A stretch of DNA of 64,000 nt from Raineya orbicola (lineage in GTDB: Bacteria > Bacteroidota > Bacteroidia > Cytophagales > Thermonemataceae). Numbering within the stretch: position 1 is the first letter of the stretch; each line of letters opens with the position of its first letter. Made by a program: the position numbers and the translations under genes. Positions 49,780 to 58,785 of the stretch are shown here, piece by piece. The DNA lies in the NCBI RefSeq assembly GCF_002843425.1, contig NZ_NKXO01000010.1, positions 1 to 64,000 on the forward strand, written 5' to 3'. Under the pieces are notes generated by a model, which worked only from the letters and a program-made list of their open reading frames with translations, did not search any database and was not told the origin of the DNA.

Positions 49780-50394
49780 TTACTCAAATCCAATCATCAA
49801 ACCTAAACTCAATGCTTGCAAGGAATCTCCGTAGCGGTATTTCCAAGCTATGCTGGGGGCAATGACAAGGTGCTTTTTGGTGCTAAAACGAAATTGAACA
49901 CCCGCCTCTAAAATTGCTTTGAGTTCATTTTGGTTCAATATATCAGGGCGATATTCAAAAGAAGCGGGGTAAATATAGGGGCTAATTTTGTTATATTCTC
50001 CCCCAAAATGAAATTGTATGCCTTCGGGAATAATAACAGGCAAAATGATAAGCCCCAAAATATCTTGCGCCAAATTTCCTGAAATAAGTATAAATCCGCC
50101 TCCTCCCTGCACAATGGCGTGCGTCATTAAGCCACCTAATCCATAATGCAACATTAGTTTCTGGTCAGGATTGATACCAAACATCAAACGATTGTTCAAA
50201 CTTACTTTTCTGCCAACAAAATACTGAAAAGCCAAACCATACATTGCACGTCTTGCAAATTGAGAATAATAGAAGTCTTGCGAAGCAACACCCCCCACAA
50301 CAACCTTTCTTGGGCGGGAATAATCCTCCCCCTCTTCTTGGGCAAATGCTTGAAAAATTGATACAAAAGTAATGAAAAACAAAACTTTACGCAT
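49780..50394 (-). CDS. Hypothetical outer-membrane protein
   Basis: A 204-residue exported protein: ATG 50394 starts the signal peptide (MRKVLFFITFVSIFQAFAQ). The mature part shows alternating aromatic strands and Gly-rich turns (YGLAFQYFVGRKVSLNNRLMFGINP, GVQFRFSTKKHLVIAPSIAWKYRYG), consistent with a small outer-membrane barrel. It overlaps the upstream glycosyltransferase gene by eight bases and is therefore co-transcribed. No family is recognised. Confidence 0.75.
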   Translation of the reverse strand: MRKVLFFITFVSIFQAFAQEEGEDYSRPRKVVVGGVASQDFYYSQFARRAMYGLAFQYFVGRKVSLNNRLMFGINPDQKLMLHYGLGGLMTHAIVQGGGGFILISGNLAQDILGLIILPVIIPEGIQFHFGGEYNKISPYIYPASFEYRPDILNQNELKAILEAGVQFRFSTKKHLVIAPSIAWKYRYGDSLQALSLGLMIGFE

Positions 50395-51364
50395 AGCGAA
50401 AACGATAATACATTTGATACAGCCAAGAAAGGTTGATTTTCTTTTCTGCAAGATACAGAATAGTTATTGTAAAGCAATTTTTATACCCAACTAAATTTTT
50501 GTTTTTCAAAAAGTTAGCATATTGCTCTACAAGTTCAAAATTTTCGCTAAAATAACACTGACGTAAATGGTAATGTGCATTACGAGCTAATGCCTGAAAA
50601 TCAGCCTCGGTTTTACAATAAACATATGCCTTTTCCAAGACTTTTAGCGTAGATTGCAGTAAAATATTTTGCTTTTTCTGATAAAATCTTTGCGAAAGTG
50701 AATTTTGATGTTTGCGATAAAGTGTAGTAACTTCATCAAGATAGGCAAAATCATAATTTTGCGAAGCCCTTATCCACATATCAAAATCTTCGTAAGCCAA
50801 ACTTTCGTCATAACCGCCCAATTCTTCCAACATACTTTTACGAAACATCATTGTAGGCGGACAGATAAAATATTTTTCCAAAACCGCCCTAAAAAAATTC
50901 TCTTGCGGAACTTTCACTTTGGCTCTACCCTGTCTATCAATTGGATAGTGATATTTCAAAAATTCTCCTTTTTCGTTAATAATTTGGGCATTGCTAAAAA
51001 TCAAACCTACTTTTGTAGATAGCTTTTCAAAGAAATCTACTTGTCGCTCCAGACGATTGGCAAGCATTACATCGTCAAGGGCAAAATCTACAATATACTT
51101 GCCATCTGCAAGTGAGAGTGCTTGGTTGAAAGATGCACAATTTCCTTGATTTTTTTCGTGTAAAATACAGGCTTTTACTTTTTGGCAAGGATTTTGTTTA
51201 AGAAAATGGCGGATAATTTTAGGGCTATTGTCCGAACTGGCATCATCAACAATGATGAGTTCCCAATCCTGAAAACTTTGTTTCCATAAAGATTGTAAAG
51301 CAATTTCTATGAAAGGAGCGTGGTTGTAGCTTAAAGCAATTACCGAAACCAAAGGAGTATTCAT
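50387..51364 (-). CDS. Family 2 glycosyltransferase
   Basis: A 325-residue GT-A glycosyltransferase; ATG 51364 (MNTPLVSVIALSYNHAPFIEIAL) is the family-consistent start. It has WELIIVDDASSDNSPKII (nucleotide-binding acidic motif), VDFALDDVMLANRL in the D-x-D position, and LAYEDFDMWIRASQNYDFAYLDEVTTLYR (catalytic ED-x-D-type segment). There are no membrane helices. It probably adds sugars to a surface polysaccharide or glycan. It is divergent from nuoK. Confidence 0.92.
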   Translation of the reverse strand: MNTPLVSVIALSYNHAPFIEIALQSLWKQSFQDWELIIVDDASSDNSPKIIRHFLKQNPCQKVKACILHEKNQGNCASFNQALSLADGKYIVDFALDDVMLANRLERQVDFFEKLSTKVGLIFSNAQIINEKGEFLKYHYPIDRQGRAKVKVPQENFFRAVLEKYFICPPTMMFRKSMLEELGGYDESLAYEDFDMWIRASQNYDFAYLDEVTTLYRKHQNSLSQRFYQKKQNILLQSTLKVLEKAYVYCKTEADFQALARNAHYHLRQCYFSENFELVEQYANFLKNKNLVGYKNCFTITILYLAEKKINLSWLYQMYYRFRYA

Positions 51365-51416
51365 AGAGAGAAAATAGCTTTTGGTCAAATGAAAAACCGC
51401 TTTCTTCAAAAACTAA

Positions 51417-51446
51417 TTGCAATATTATTGGAATAAACTATATTTG
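51417..51446 (+). promoter_or_regulatory. Promoter of the solitary nuoK gene
   Basis: TTG at 51417-51419, 19 bases, TATATTTG at 51439-51446, a textbook Bacteroidota promoter. It lies 21 bases upstream of the ATG at 51468. It also argues that upstream in-frame start-like codons at 51417 are not used, because they fall inside the promoter. Confidence 0.65.
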
Positions 51447-51467
51447 GAACGTAATGTAAGTAAAGCT

Positions 51468-51767
51468 ATGGAAACACAAATGTACTTAATGATTGGAATT
51501 GTAATGTTTGTAGCAGGGCTTTTTGTAGCACTGAGCCGAAAAAATGCTATTATGGTACTAGTAGGTATAGAGCTTATGCTCAATGCTTCTAATTTGAACC
51601 TACTTGCTTTCAGCTATTTGTATGAAAACCTACAAGGACAGCTATTTTCGCTGTTTGTGATTGTGATTGCCGCCGCCGAAATTAGCGTTGCACTGGCTAT
51701 CATTATAAAATTGTATCAATACTTCAAAAATACTGATATAGATATGTTTCGGTCTCTGCACAGTTAA
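51468..51767 (+). CDS. nuoK: NADH-quinone oxidoreductase subunit K
   Basis: NuoK is a three-helix membrane subunit of respiratory complex I, related to MrpC. From ATG 51468 (METQMYLMIGIVMFVAGLF) the protein has 99 residues, the normal length. Conserved acidic residues of the proton path are present in VLVGIELMLNASNLNL and VIAAAEISVALAIIIKLYQ. It stands alone: other nuo genes are not in the window, and it has its own promoter and terminator. It is therefore an isolated copy, possibly separated from the nuo operon or a second copy. Confidence 0.95.
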   Translation: METQMYLMIGIVMFVAGLFVALSRKNAIMVLVGIELMLNASNLNLLAFSYLYENLQGQLFSLFVIVIAAAEISVALAIIIKLYQYFKNTDIDMFRSLHS

Positions 51768-51789
51768 ACACACCTGAACCTATGTTATT

Positions 51790-51810
51790 AACCTGCTCAC
51801 AAGGCAGGTT
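51790..51810 (+). terminator. Terminator after nuoK
   Basis: Perfect 7-bp arms (AACCTGC / GCAGGTT) with a 7-base loop followed by a T-run, 23 bases past the nuoK stop. Confidence 0.65.
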
Positions 51811-51893
51811 TTTATGTTTTTAGAAACTCTATGTTTTCAACAATATTTGTTTTTTTGAAATATTTTTTCCAAACTCTTGAAAGTTATAAAAAA

Positions 51894-52538
51894 CTATTTT
51901 AATCCCGATGTGCTTTCAGCGGAAGTTTCTGTCTGCAAAAATTCTTGTGAGCTGTCAGTTTTTGGGAAAAATTTTTTCTGGAATAAAATAATACTTACCA
52001 CCCCCACAAAAATAGAACTATCTGCTATATTAAAAATCGGAAAAGCAAAGTATGTACCCCCCAGTAGAGGTATCCATTCGGGCAGAATACCCTGCCAAAA
52101 ATCTGTAAAAATCATATCTATTACTTGCCCGTGCAGAAAGGCAAACGGAGCATCAGCGGGCAAGTTATTTTTAAGAAAAATCCCATAAAACATACTATCC
52201 AATACATTGCCTAATGCTCCTGCAATAATGAGTGTCATAGAAACCAATAGTCCCCAATGAGCCTGCCTATCAATTTGACGTTTGAGGTAAATGGAAATCG
52301 CTATTACCGCTACAATTCTGAACACTGAAAGCATAATTTTTCCATAAGGAGGAGGCAAAAGTATGCCAAATGCCATTCCAGGGTTTAGGGTATAATGAAT
52401 TTTAAGCCATTTTAAGCCTATAACATTAAAAAGAACAAACTCCTCGCCAAGGTGCATATTGGCATATACCCAAAGTTTGGAACTTTGGTCTATAATTAAC
52501 ACAAATAAAGCTATCAAAATAAACTTAACATATCGCAT
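51894..52538 (-). CDS. lspA: Lipoprotein signal peptidase (signal peptidase II)
   Basis: LspA is the four-helix inner-membrane aspartyl protease that removes lipoprotein signal peptides. The protein has 214 residues from ATG 52538 (MRYVKFILIALFVLIIDQSSKLW). The two catalytic Asp residues lie in GALGNVLDSMFYG and FPIFNIADSSIFVG, and the N-terminal D-x-x-S-K motif is present. It is somewhat longer than E. coli LspA because of a long loop before the second Asp and a C-terminal Ser/Glu-rich tail. It serves the many lipoproteins in this genome. Confidence 0.96.
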   Translation of the reverse strand: MRYVKFILIALFVLIIDQSSKLWVYANMHLGEEFVLFNVIGLKWLKIHYTLNPGMAFGILLPPPYGKIMLSVFRIVAVIAISIYLKRQIDRQAHWGLLVSMTLIIAGALGNVLDSMFYGIFLKNNLPADAPFAFLHGQVIDMIFTDFWQGILPEWIPLLGGTYFAFPIFNIADSSIFVGVVSIILFQKKFFPKTDSSQEFLQTETSAESTSGLK

Positions 52539-52813
52539 AAGTCTGCTATTAAGACCGCAAAGGTAAATTTTTTTAGAACTTGGGGCAAAGAAGTTCACAA
52601 ATTATTTATGCAAACAGACTTTTGAGTAGTTGTGAAATTTGAGCGATTTCAGATTAAAAAACGGGCTTGGTAAAAAATGCTCAAAAAACGACTTACTCCT
52701 GAAAAATATACTGCCAGACTAGGCGTAGAAGTAGAAGCAGAATAAATCGCTAAAAAATAACGGATATAGCAAAAAGGCTCCGCATATTTACGAAAATTAA
52801 AAACTTCCGTTAC
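52539..52813. other. Intergenic region, lspA to ECF sigma gene
   Basis: Between the lspA start and the end of the sigma-factor gene. AT-rich. A 22-codon frame at 52679 (MLKKRLTPEKYTARLGVEVEAE) has no support beyond its length. No RNA gene, clear terminator or repeat is seen. Confidence 0.5.
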
Positions 52814-53419
52814 CTAACAATACGCATTCAAATAGTCGGAAAAATTCAAATTGTATTTTTCAGCTTGCTTACGTAGATTGATAAGTGCATAACGCATACG
52901 CCCTAGAGCTGTATTGATACTTACACAGGTCTTTTCGGCTATTTCTTGGAAACTCATTTCACCGTAATGCCTCATCATCAATACTTCTTTTTGGTTTTCA
53001 GGCAAGGTTTCAATAAGTTTGGCTAATTTTTCATTTACTTCCTGCCTGATTTTCTGCTTTTCAGCAGAATCTTCTGCAAAATTAAGATGATTGCAAATTT
53101 CTTTTCTATCTTCCACTTCTACCATTGTAGCTTTTTTGGACCTGCGAAAATAATCTATGGCAAGATTATGAGCAATACGGCAAGCCCAAGGCAAAAATTT
53201 TCCTTCTTCGCTATAATTACCATCTTGTACATTGCGAATAATTTTCATAAATGTATCTTGCAATAAATCTTCAGCCAAATTTTTTTCTTTCACAATATTG
53301 TAGATAGTGGCGTAAATTTTACTTTTATGTTTAGACCATAGCTTGTTGAAGGCTCTTTCATCATTATTTTTTGCATAAGAAGCGAGCAAAACACCATCGG
53401 TTAATACTGGATTTTTCAT
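52814..53419 (-). CDS. ECF-type RNA polymerase sigma factor
   Basis: A 201-residue sigma-70 family factor with only regions 2 and 4, from ATG 53419 (MKNPVLTDGVLLASYAKN). Region 2 has AEDLLQDTFMKIIRNV and FLPWACRIAHNLAIDYFRRSKK; region 4 has LPENQKEVLMMRHYGEMSFQEIAEKTCVSINTALGRMRYALINLRK. No anti-sigma factor gene is next to it, so it differs from the FecI/FecR-type units common in Bacteroidota. The upstream region holds an inverted repeat at 53589-53612 that could be an operator. Confidence 0.95.
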   Translation of the reverse strand: MKNPVLTDGVLLASYAKNNDERAFNKLWSKHKSKIYATIYNIVKEKNLAEDLLQDTFMKIIRNVQDGNYSEEGKFLPWACRIAHNLAIDYFRRSKKATMVEVEDRKEICNHLNFAEDSAEKQKIRQEVNEKLAKLIETLPENQKEVLMMRHYGEMSFQEIAEKTCVSINTALGRMRYALINLRKQAEKYNLNFSDYLNAYC

Positions 53420-53720
53420 ATTTTTACCAAATTTGATTTTGAACCAAGCACTTTTTGGCATATCTAATGGAAAAAATCATTCCAAAAATTAAAATTTTAT
53501 GTATGCCCACCATAAAAGCCTCAAAATTTGCATAAAAAAGGCTTTTTTTTAGAAAAAAATTATTTGAACATTTGAAATAACAAGTAGGAATTTGTCCGAA
53601 ATCGGACAAATTTTGTACGTGGGCGAACAAAATGCCAAATTTCAATTTCAGTATTTAGAAAATTCATAACTTTGCAGAAATTTCTTTAAGCAATCTTTTT
53701 TTAGTGTCCGATAGCTTTTT
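53420..53720. other. Intergenic region, ECF sigma gene to panD
   Basis: A 301-base divergent intergenic region. It holds the inverted repeat at 53589-53612 and a TAACTTTG at 53667-53674 that could be the panD -7 element, without a clear -33 box. Otherwise AT-rich; no gene is supported here. Confidence 0.6.
53589..53612. repeat. Perfect 10-bp inverted repeat, possible operator
   Basis: AATTTGTCCG-AAAT-CGGACAAATT: two perfect 10-bp arms around a 4-base centre. A further TGTCCGA half site lies at 53704-53711. It sits between divergent ECF sigma and panD genes and has no T-run on either side, so a protein-binding site is more likely than a terminator. Confidence 0.6.
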
Positions 53721-54068
53721 ATGTGGATAGAAGTTTTCAAATCAAAAATTCATCGCGTACGCGTAACTCAAGCCGAATTGCATTATGTAGGAAGCATCAC
53801 AATTGATGAAGCCCTAATGGAAGCGGCGAATATTATTGAAGGAGAAAAAGTACAAATTGTGAATATCAACAATGGCGAAAGACTGGAAACCTATGTTATC
53901 AGGGGAGAACGCAATTCGGGGGTAATTTGCCTGAATGGTCCTGCAGCTCGTAAAGTACAAGTAGGTGATATTATTATCATTATTGCCTATGCCCTAATGC
54001 CTTTTGAAGAAGCCAAGAAGTTCAAACCTACTATGATTTTTCCTGATGAAAATAACCGAATAGTGTAA
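53721..54068 (+). CDS. panD: Aspartate 1-decarboxylase
   Basis: PanD makes beta-alanine for pantothenate and CoA. It is made as a pro-enzyme that cleaves itself between Gly24 and Ser25 to form the pyruvoyl cofactor; the site HYVGSITID is present at residues 21-29. The 115-residue length and [22 protein letters not shown]-like end ([24 protein letters not shown]) are typical. Its stop codon overlaps the next ATG by one base (54068), so the phosphatase gene is coupled to it. Confidence 0.96.
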   Translation: MWIEVFKSKIHRVRVTQAELHYVGSITIDEALMEAANIIEGEKVQIVNINNGERLETYVIRGERNSGVICLNGPAARKVQVGDIIIIIAYALMPFEEAKKFKPTMIFPDENNRIV

Positions 54069-54562
54069 TGAAAAAAGTTTTGTTTGTTTGTTTAGGCAAT
54101 ATTTGCCGCTCCCCACTTGCCGAAGGAATTTTCAAGAAGCTAATAGAAGAGGCAGGTCTGCAAAATCAAATTTCAGTAGATTCAGCGGGTACTTCCTCTT
54201 ACCATATTGGCGAGTTGCCCGATTACCGAACTTGCCAAGTAGCCGAAAAAAACGGCATTATCCTCACGCATAGAGCCAGACAAGTGCGAAAAGAAGATTT
54301 TTTGGAGTTTGACTACATTTTAGCTGCCGATAAATCTAACCTGCAACATTTACAGAACTTGCAAAAGCAAGTTTTGAATGGGAAAGCTAAAGTTTGCCTT
54401 ATCAGAGATTGGGAAGGTAAAAATCTGGAAGTTCCCGACCCTTACTACGGTACAATGCGAGATTTTGAAGATGGATATGCTTTGCTTGAAAAGTCTTTGA
54501 AAAGTTTTTTAGACCACTTATTGAAAACTATACATCAAGAACAAGAATCTTTAAGAGCTTAA
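54068..54562 (+). CDS. Low-molecular-weight protein-tyrosine phosphatase
   Basis: A 164-residue cytosolic phosphatase with the active-site loop CLGNICR (Cys8-Arg14, C-x5-R followed by S) in VLFVCLGNICRSPLAEG, and the general-acid Asp in VPDPYYGT. It matches the LMW-PTP family, which removes phosphate from Tyr residues and, in bacteria, often tunes polysaccharide synthesis. It begins with the last base of the panD stop codon, so both are translated from one mRNA. Confidence 0.95.
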   Translation: MKKVLFVCLGNICRSPLAEGIFKKLIEEAGLQNQISVDSAGTSSYHIGELPDYRTCQVAEKNGIILTHRARQVRKEDFLEFDYILAADKSNLQHLQNLQKQVLNGKAKVCLIRDWEGKNLEVPDPYYGTMRDFEDGYALLEKSLKSFLDHLLKTIHQEQESLRA

Positions 54563-54598
54563 AACAAGTACATCTACCTATATTCACCTAAAATTAAA

Positions 54599-54970
54599 AT
54601 GCTTATGTCGCCTGTATCTCGCTTTTTTGTTGGCTTGCTAATGTTTGCGGCAGGAATTTACATTTTGCTGAAATCTATTCACGTAAGCAACTCTTTTTCA
54701 ATGTCTTATCGTTTTGGTTACGGCAATGTAGGCGTACCCGCAGGAGTATTGTTCTTAGGCTTTATTTTAGGAGTTGGTATGTTATTTTTCAATGCCAAAA
54801 GCCCCTTGGGCTGGATTGTAACATTGCTATCGGTAGGATTTCTAATAGTCGGGGTTATTATGAACTTACACGTATCGCTGGCGAGTATGGACGCATTCAA
54901 TTTTTTGAGTATTTTGGTTTTGGTAGCAGGGGGAGGTGGATTGCTGTTTAGTTCTATGCGAAAGTCGTAA
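54599..54970 (+). CDS. Small four-helix membrane protein, hypothetical
   Basis: A 123-residue integral membrane protein with four predicted helices (about 8-25, 48-65, 70-92, 97-117). I do not recognise a family; the Gly-rich segment YRFGYGNVGVPAGVLFLGFILG is the most distinctive part. It follows the phosphatase gene by 36 bases and precedes ribBA by 69, and may belong to the same transcript. Confidence 0.75.
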   Translation: MLMSPVSRFFVGLLMFAAGIYILLKSIHVSNSFSMSYRFGYGNVGVPAGVLFLGFILGVGMLFFNAKSPLGWIVTLLSVGFLIVGVIMNLHVSLASMDAFNFLSILVLVAGGGGLLFSSMRKS

Positions 54971-55039
54971 ACATTCTCATAAGCCTATAAGTTTTTGAAC
55001 ACTTTTGCCTACTAAAATTGTTTTCTTAAAAAATTGGTT

Positions 55040-56263
55040 ATGGATATACAGCTAGATAGCATAGAAGAGGCTCTGGAAGATTTGCGTCAGGGTAAGGTTG
55101 TAATTGTGGTTGATGATGAAAATCGTGAAAATGAGGGGGACTTTATTTGTGCCGCTGAAGCCATTACTCCTGAAATTGTCAATTTTATGGTCAAAGAGGC
55201 TCGCGGCTATTTGTGCGTAGCCCTCACCGAAAAAAGATGCGAAGAACTGAAATTAGACCTGATGGTAGGGCAAAACACAGACCCCCATAAAACAGCGTTC
55301 ACCGTAACCGTAGACTTGCTCGGACACGGCAACACCACAGGCATCTCGGCACAAGATAGAGCCAGAACTATCAAGGCTTTGGTTGATGAAAACACTAAAC
55401 CCGAAGATTTAGGCAGACCCGGACATATCAACCCCCTGAAAGCTCGTGAAGGTGGTGTTTTACGCCGTGCAGGGCATACCGAAGCCTCTGTGGATTTGGC
55501 TCGCTTGGCAGGTTTCAAGCCCGCAGGTGTTCTCATTGAAGTAATGAACGAAGACGGCTCAATGGCTCGCTTGCCACAACTTCGCCAAATTGCCGATAAA
55601 TTCGGCTTAAAGCTCATTTCTATTGCAGATTTAATTGCCTACCGCCTCAAATATGATAGCCTCATTCATTGCGAAATTGGCGTACAACTCCCTTCGGTTT
55701 GGGGAGATTTTGACCTAGTGGCTTATCGCCAAATAGATACAGATGAAATTCATTTTGCTCTTGTAAAAGGTTCTTGGCAAAAAGATGAACCTGTGTTAGT
55801 GCGTGTGCATTCGTCTTGTGTTACAGGAGATATCTTTGGCTCTTGCCGTTGCGATTGCGGACCTCAACTACACAAAGCTATGCAAATGATTGAAGCAGAA
55901 GGGAAAGGAGTTGTTTTGTATATGAACCAAGAAGGGCGAGGCATAGGTATTATCAACAAACTCAAAGCCTATAAACTGCAAGAGCAAGGTTTAGATACTG
56001 TGCAAGCGAATCTGGCATTAGGTTTTCAGATGGATGCTCGCGATTATGGGGTTGGAGCTCAAATACTTCGTGATTTGGGCATTACGAAAATTCGTCTCAT
56101 TTCCAATAATCCTAAAAAAAGAGCAGGACTCTTGGGCTACGGCTTGGAAATTATTGAAACCGTACCTATTGAAATTCAGCCTAACCCCCACAATCAAAAA
56201 TATTTAGAAACCAAACGAGATAAAATGGGGCACGATATCTTAAAAAACAATCATTCAGATTGA
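55040..56263 (+). CDS. ribBA: Bifunctional DHBP synthase / GTP cyclohydrolase II
   Basis: RibBA supplies the two starting compounds of riboflavin synthesis. The 407-residue protein has the DHBP-synthase half (about 1-200; [21 protein letters not shown] and [14 protein letters not shown]) and the GTP cyclohydrolase II half (about 205-400) with the zinc cysteines in [20 protein letters not shown] and [23 protein letters not shown] 55040 is chosen; a TTG two codons earlier is also possible. No FMN riboswitch is visible: only 69 bases separate it from the gene before. Confidence 0.96.
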   Translation: MDIQLDSIEEALEDLRQGKVVIVVDDENRENEGDFICAAEAITPEIVNFMVKEARGYLCVALTEKRCEELKLDLMVGQNTDPHKTAFTVTVDLLGHGNTTGISAQDRARTIKALVDENTKPEDLGRPGHINPLKAREGGVLRRAGHTEASVDLARLAGFKPAGVLIEVMNEDGSMARLPQLRQIADKFGLKLISIADLIAYRLKYDSLIHCEIGVQLPSVWGDFDLVAYRQIDTDEIHFALVKGSWQKDEPVLVRVHSSCVTGDIFGSCRCDCGPQLHKAMQMIEAEGKGVVLYMNQEGRGIGIINKLKAYKLQEQGLDTVQANLALGFQMDARDYGVGAQILRDLGITKIRLISNNPKKRAGLLGYGLEIIETVPIEIQPNPHNQKYLETKRDKMGHDILKNNHSD

Positions 56264-56271
56264 ATTTCCAG

Positions 56272-57177
56272 TTAGCCCAGCAAATCTTGCAAAGTATCTT
56301 TCAAGGTTGTAAATTGATACTGAAAGCCTGCTTTGAGGATTTTTTCATTAGAAACTCGATTGCCCCCAAGCACCATTTGAGCCATTTCGCCCACCATCAA
56401 TTTGAGAGTAAAACTCGGAATATTTGGCAAAAAAAGTGGTTTTTTGAGTATTTGAGCAATTTTTTGAATAAGCTCTGTATTTGTGCAAGGGTCGTTGCCT
56501 ACGGCATTGAAAACGCCTTGCAGGTTCTCATTTTCCAAAGCAAAAACAAACATTTGAGCAAGGTCTTTGATGTGTATCCAAGACATATATTGCTTTCCGC
56601 TTCCCAAAGCCGCTCCCAAGCCCCAACGAATAGGTTGTAAAAGTTTAGGCAAAGCTCCGCCCTCCTTGGCAAGCACAATGCCTATGCGTAAAATCGCTGT
56701 TCTGATACCTAAATCAGCAATTTTTTGTACTTCGGTTTCCCACTTTGCTGTAACATCTGCCAAAAAACCCGTGCCGTGAGGGCTGTTCTCGTCAAGCCAC
56801 TGCTCACCTGTATCAAAGCCATAAATGCCAATCGCCGAAGCCGAAATAAATGATTTTACCGAATGTTGAGTTTGCTGTAAAGTTTCATAAAGTAACCTTG
56901 TAGAAAGCACCCTGCTTTCAAGGATTTCTTTCTTATAGCTTTCCGTCCAAGATTTATCGGCTACGCCTGCTCCTGCTAAATGAATAATTGCTTCTGCCTC
57001 TGTAATAGCCTCTTTTTCAATGCTTTTTTGATAAATATTCCATTCATATACCTTCACCGAAGGAATTTGCTGTTTCTTTCGGCTCAAATAAGCCACTGCA
57101 TAGCCTTTGGCTAAAAGTAGTTCAGTAATTTTTTTGCCTACCAGTCCTGTGCCTCCTGTAATAAGAATATGCTTCAT
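56272..57177 (-). CDS. TIGR01777-family NAD(P)-dependent epimerase
   Basis: A 301-residue short-chain-type protein with the N-terminal Rossmann motif ITGGTGLVGKKITELLLAKGY, IHLAGAGVADKSWTESYKKEI and SASAIGIYGFDTGEQWLDE, plus the C-terminal DUF1731 region (PSFTLKLMVGEMAQMVLGGNRVSNEKILKAGF). This is the TIGR01777 (SDR39U1/YfcH-like) group; its substrate is not known. It ends nine bases from ribBA, convergently. Confidence 0.93.
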   Translation of the reverse strand: MKHILITGGTGLVGKKITELLLAKGYAVAYLSRKKQQIPSVKVYEWNIYQKSIEKEAITEAEAIIHLAGAGVADKSWTESYKKEILESRVLSTRLLYETLQQTQHSVKSFISASAIGIYGFDTGEQWLDENSPHGTGFLADVTAKWETEVQKIADLGIRTAILRIGIVLAKEGGALPKLLQPIRWGLGAALGSGKQYMSWIHIKDLAQMFVFALENENLQGVFNAVGNDPCTNTELIQKIAQILKKPLFLPNIPSFTLKLMVGEMAQMVLGGNRVSNEKILKAGFQYQFTTLKDTLQDLLG

Positions 57178-57220
57178 TGATTTGAAATTGAATTATTCCT
57201 CTATTCTAACCTCTAAAAAC

Positions 57221-58111
57221 TTAAAATGTTTTCGCATAATTCTTTTTTAGCTTGTGCTTTCTTTTTTTGAAAAGTTCTAAAAGTTTGGGTACAAAGTCTT
57301 CTTGGGTACTAATAGCGAGATAATTTGCATTATTTTTGAGAGCAATTTCTTGTAGTTTCTGCTGAATACTCTCAAAACGAGGTTTTTGCAAAGCCTTGAA
57401 ATCTCGTGAGTGTGTATTTACCCAGATAGTACGTTTGCTTTCTTTATCCCATACAGGAATAATGCCCATAGCAGGCAGGCGAATTTCTTGTTTATCAAAG
57501 AGCTGAAGCATCACAAGGTCGTGTTTTTGAGCAAGAGCTTTGAGGTGATGCTCATAATTTTCACCAATAAAATCAGAAATCAGAATTACTACGCTTTTCC
57601 GTTTGAGCATTTGAAGCGTGTAAATAATCATTTGGGCAAGGTCGGTTTGGGTAGATTGTGGTTTGAGCTTGAAAAGGTTGAAAATCATTTCGTAGGCGTA
57701 TTTCTCACCTTTCTGAGGCTTCATATAACGCTCTTTCTGGCTGGAAAAGCAAATCAGCCCTATATCGTTTTTTTCTTTTGCCGCCGAAAGAGCCAGCACT
57801 CCTGCAATTTCATACGCCAAGTTTAATTTATTTTTCTGAAAACCAATTTCTTGTGATGCACTTACATCAAGCACAAAAAAAACCGTTTGTTCTTTTTCTT
57901 CTTGAAATTCTTTTACGAAAATTCCTTGTCCTTTGGCACTCACGTTCCAATCTATTCGGCGGACATCATCTCCATACAAGTAATCGCGTACATCAGAAAA
58001 CTCCAAACCCGAACCTTTGAATATGGAATGAAAATCGCCTTGCATATAGGTATTCACCGCTTTTCGGATTTGAATTTCATATTTGCGAAGTTTGCTTAAA
58101 ATTTCCTGCAT
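57221..58111 (-). CDS. DUF58-domain protein
   Basis: A 296-residue protein with the DUF58 signature: KAVNTYMQGDFHSIFKGSGLEFSDVRDYLYGDDVRRIDWNVSAK near the N terminus, then a von Willebrand A-like fold with VFFVLDVSASQEIGF (metal-site D-x-S-x-S). Such proteins usually travel with a MoxR AAA ATPase and BatA/B-type proteins; none of these is next to it. ATG 58111 is preferred to TTG 58120. The function is unknown; roles in stress and envelope assembly are reported for relatives. Confidence 0.93.
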   Translation of the reverse strand: MQEILSKLRKYEIQIRKAVNTYMQGDFHSIFKGSGLEFSDVRDYLYGDDVRRIDWNVSAKGQGIFVKEFQEEKEQTVFFVLDVSASQEIGFQKNKLNLAYEIAGVLALSAAKEKNDIGLICFSSQKERYMKPQKGEKYAYEMIFNLFKLKPQSTQTDLAQMIIYTLQMLKRKSVVILISDFIGENYEHHLKALAQKHDLVMLQLFDKQEIRLPAMGIIPVWDKESKRTIWVNTHSRDFKALQKPRFESIQQKLQEIALKNNANYLAISTQEDFVPKLLELFKKRKHKLKKNYAKTF

Positions 58112-58172
58112 TGTTGGCAAAGTTTTAGCAATGTGCTAATTTAGCGACAATATTTTGAATATAACCAATCCT

Positions 58173-58688
58173 ATGAAAAATTGTGCGAAGAATGATTGTA
58201 AAGTGAGCAAATTTTCATTGCTCATTTTACTAATTGGGTGTGCTTTGGGAGTAATTGCCTGCCAAAGTGAAAAAAAACAATCGCCTCCGCCTCTCTCACC
58301 CGAGAAAATGATACAAGTGCTTATTGATATTCACATTGCCGAGTCACAAGTTCCAAATTTGGTAAGCACCCCTGATTCGTCATATTTTCTCAATAAGGCT
58401 TTTGAAAGAAAAGTATTTCAAAAACACAAAATTGATTCAGCCGCTTATTATCAGAGCTATGCCTACTACCTTGAAAATATAGCTGAATTTGAGAAAATGT
58501 ACGCCATAGTAGTAGATAGCTTGGTTTATCGGGAAAGCACTCACAACTTAGGCAAACCTTTGGATACAGCTCAAAAGAAAAACACCTCACAACCAACCCC
58601 TACTAAACCTCGCATAGATAGTTCAGGATTAGAACTGAAAAAGAAACTCCGAAAAAAGCTTCTGCAAAACAGAATAAACGAACTATAA
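58173..58688 (+). CDS. DUF4296-family lipoprotein
   Basis: A 171-residue lipoprotein: signal peptide with FSLLILLIGCALGVIAC (lipobox VIAC, Cys29 from ATG 58173). The mature part has the DUF4296 pattern LSPEKMIQVLIDIHIAESQ and HKIDSAAYYQSYAYYLENIAEFEKMY. The tail is basic and low in complexity. The family is widespread in Bacteroidota with no known function. It is divergent from the DUF58 gene. Confidence 0.87.
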   Translation: MKNCAKNDCKVSKFSLLILLIGCALGVIACQSEKKQSPPPLSPEKMIQVLIDIHIAESQVPNLVSTPDSSYFLNKAFERKVFQKHKIDSAAYYQSYAYYLENIAEFEKMYAIVVDSLVYRESTHNLGKPLDTAQKKNTSQPTPTKPRIDSSGLELKKKLRKKLLQNRINEL

Positions 58689-58785
58689 TTTTGATTTTCA
58701 GAGTATTGAAAAGTTTTATTTAGATTTTTTCAAAATAATTGTATTATTGTTGCAACATTTTTTATTTTTTTGCGTTAATAATGTA

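Noticed and set aside
52679-52747. A 22-codon frame in the lspA-sigma intergenic region
   Set aside because: Too short, with no conserved feature or partner visible.
54971-55039. Possible FMN riboswitch before ribBA
   Set aside because: Only 69 bases are available and no RFN-like conserved segments are present.
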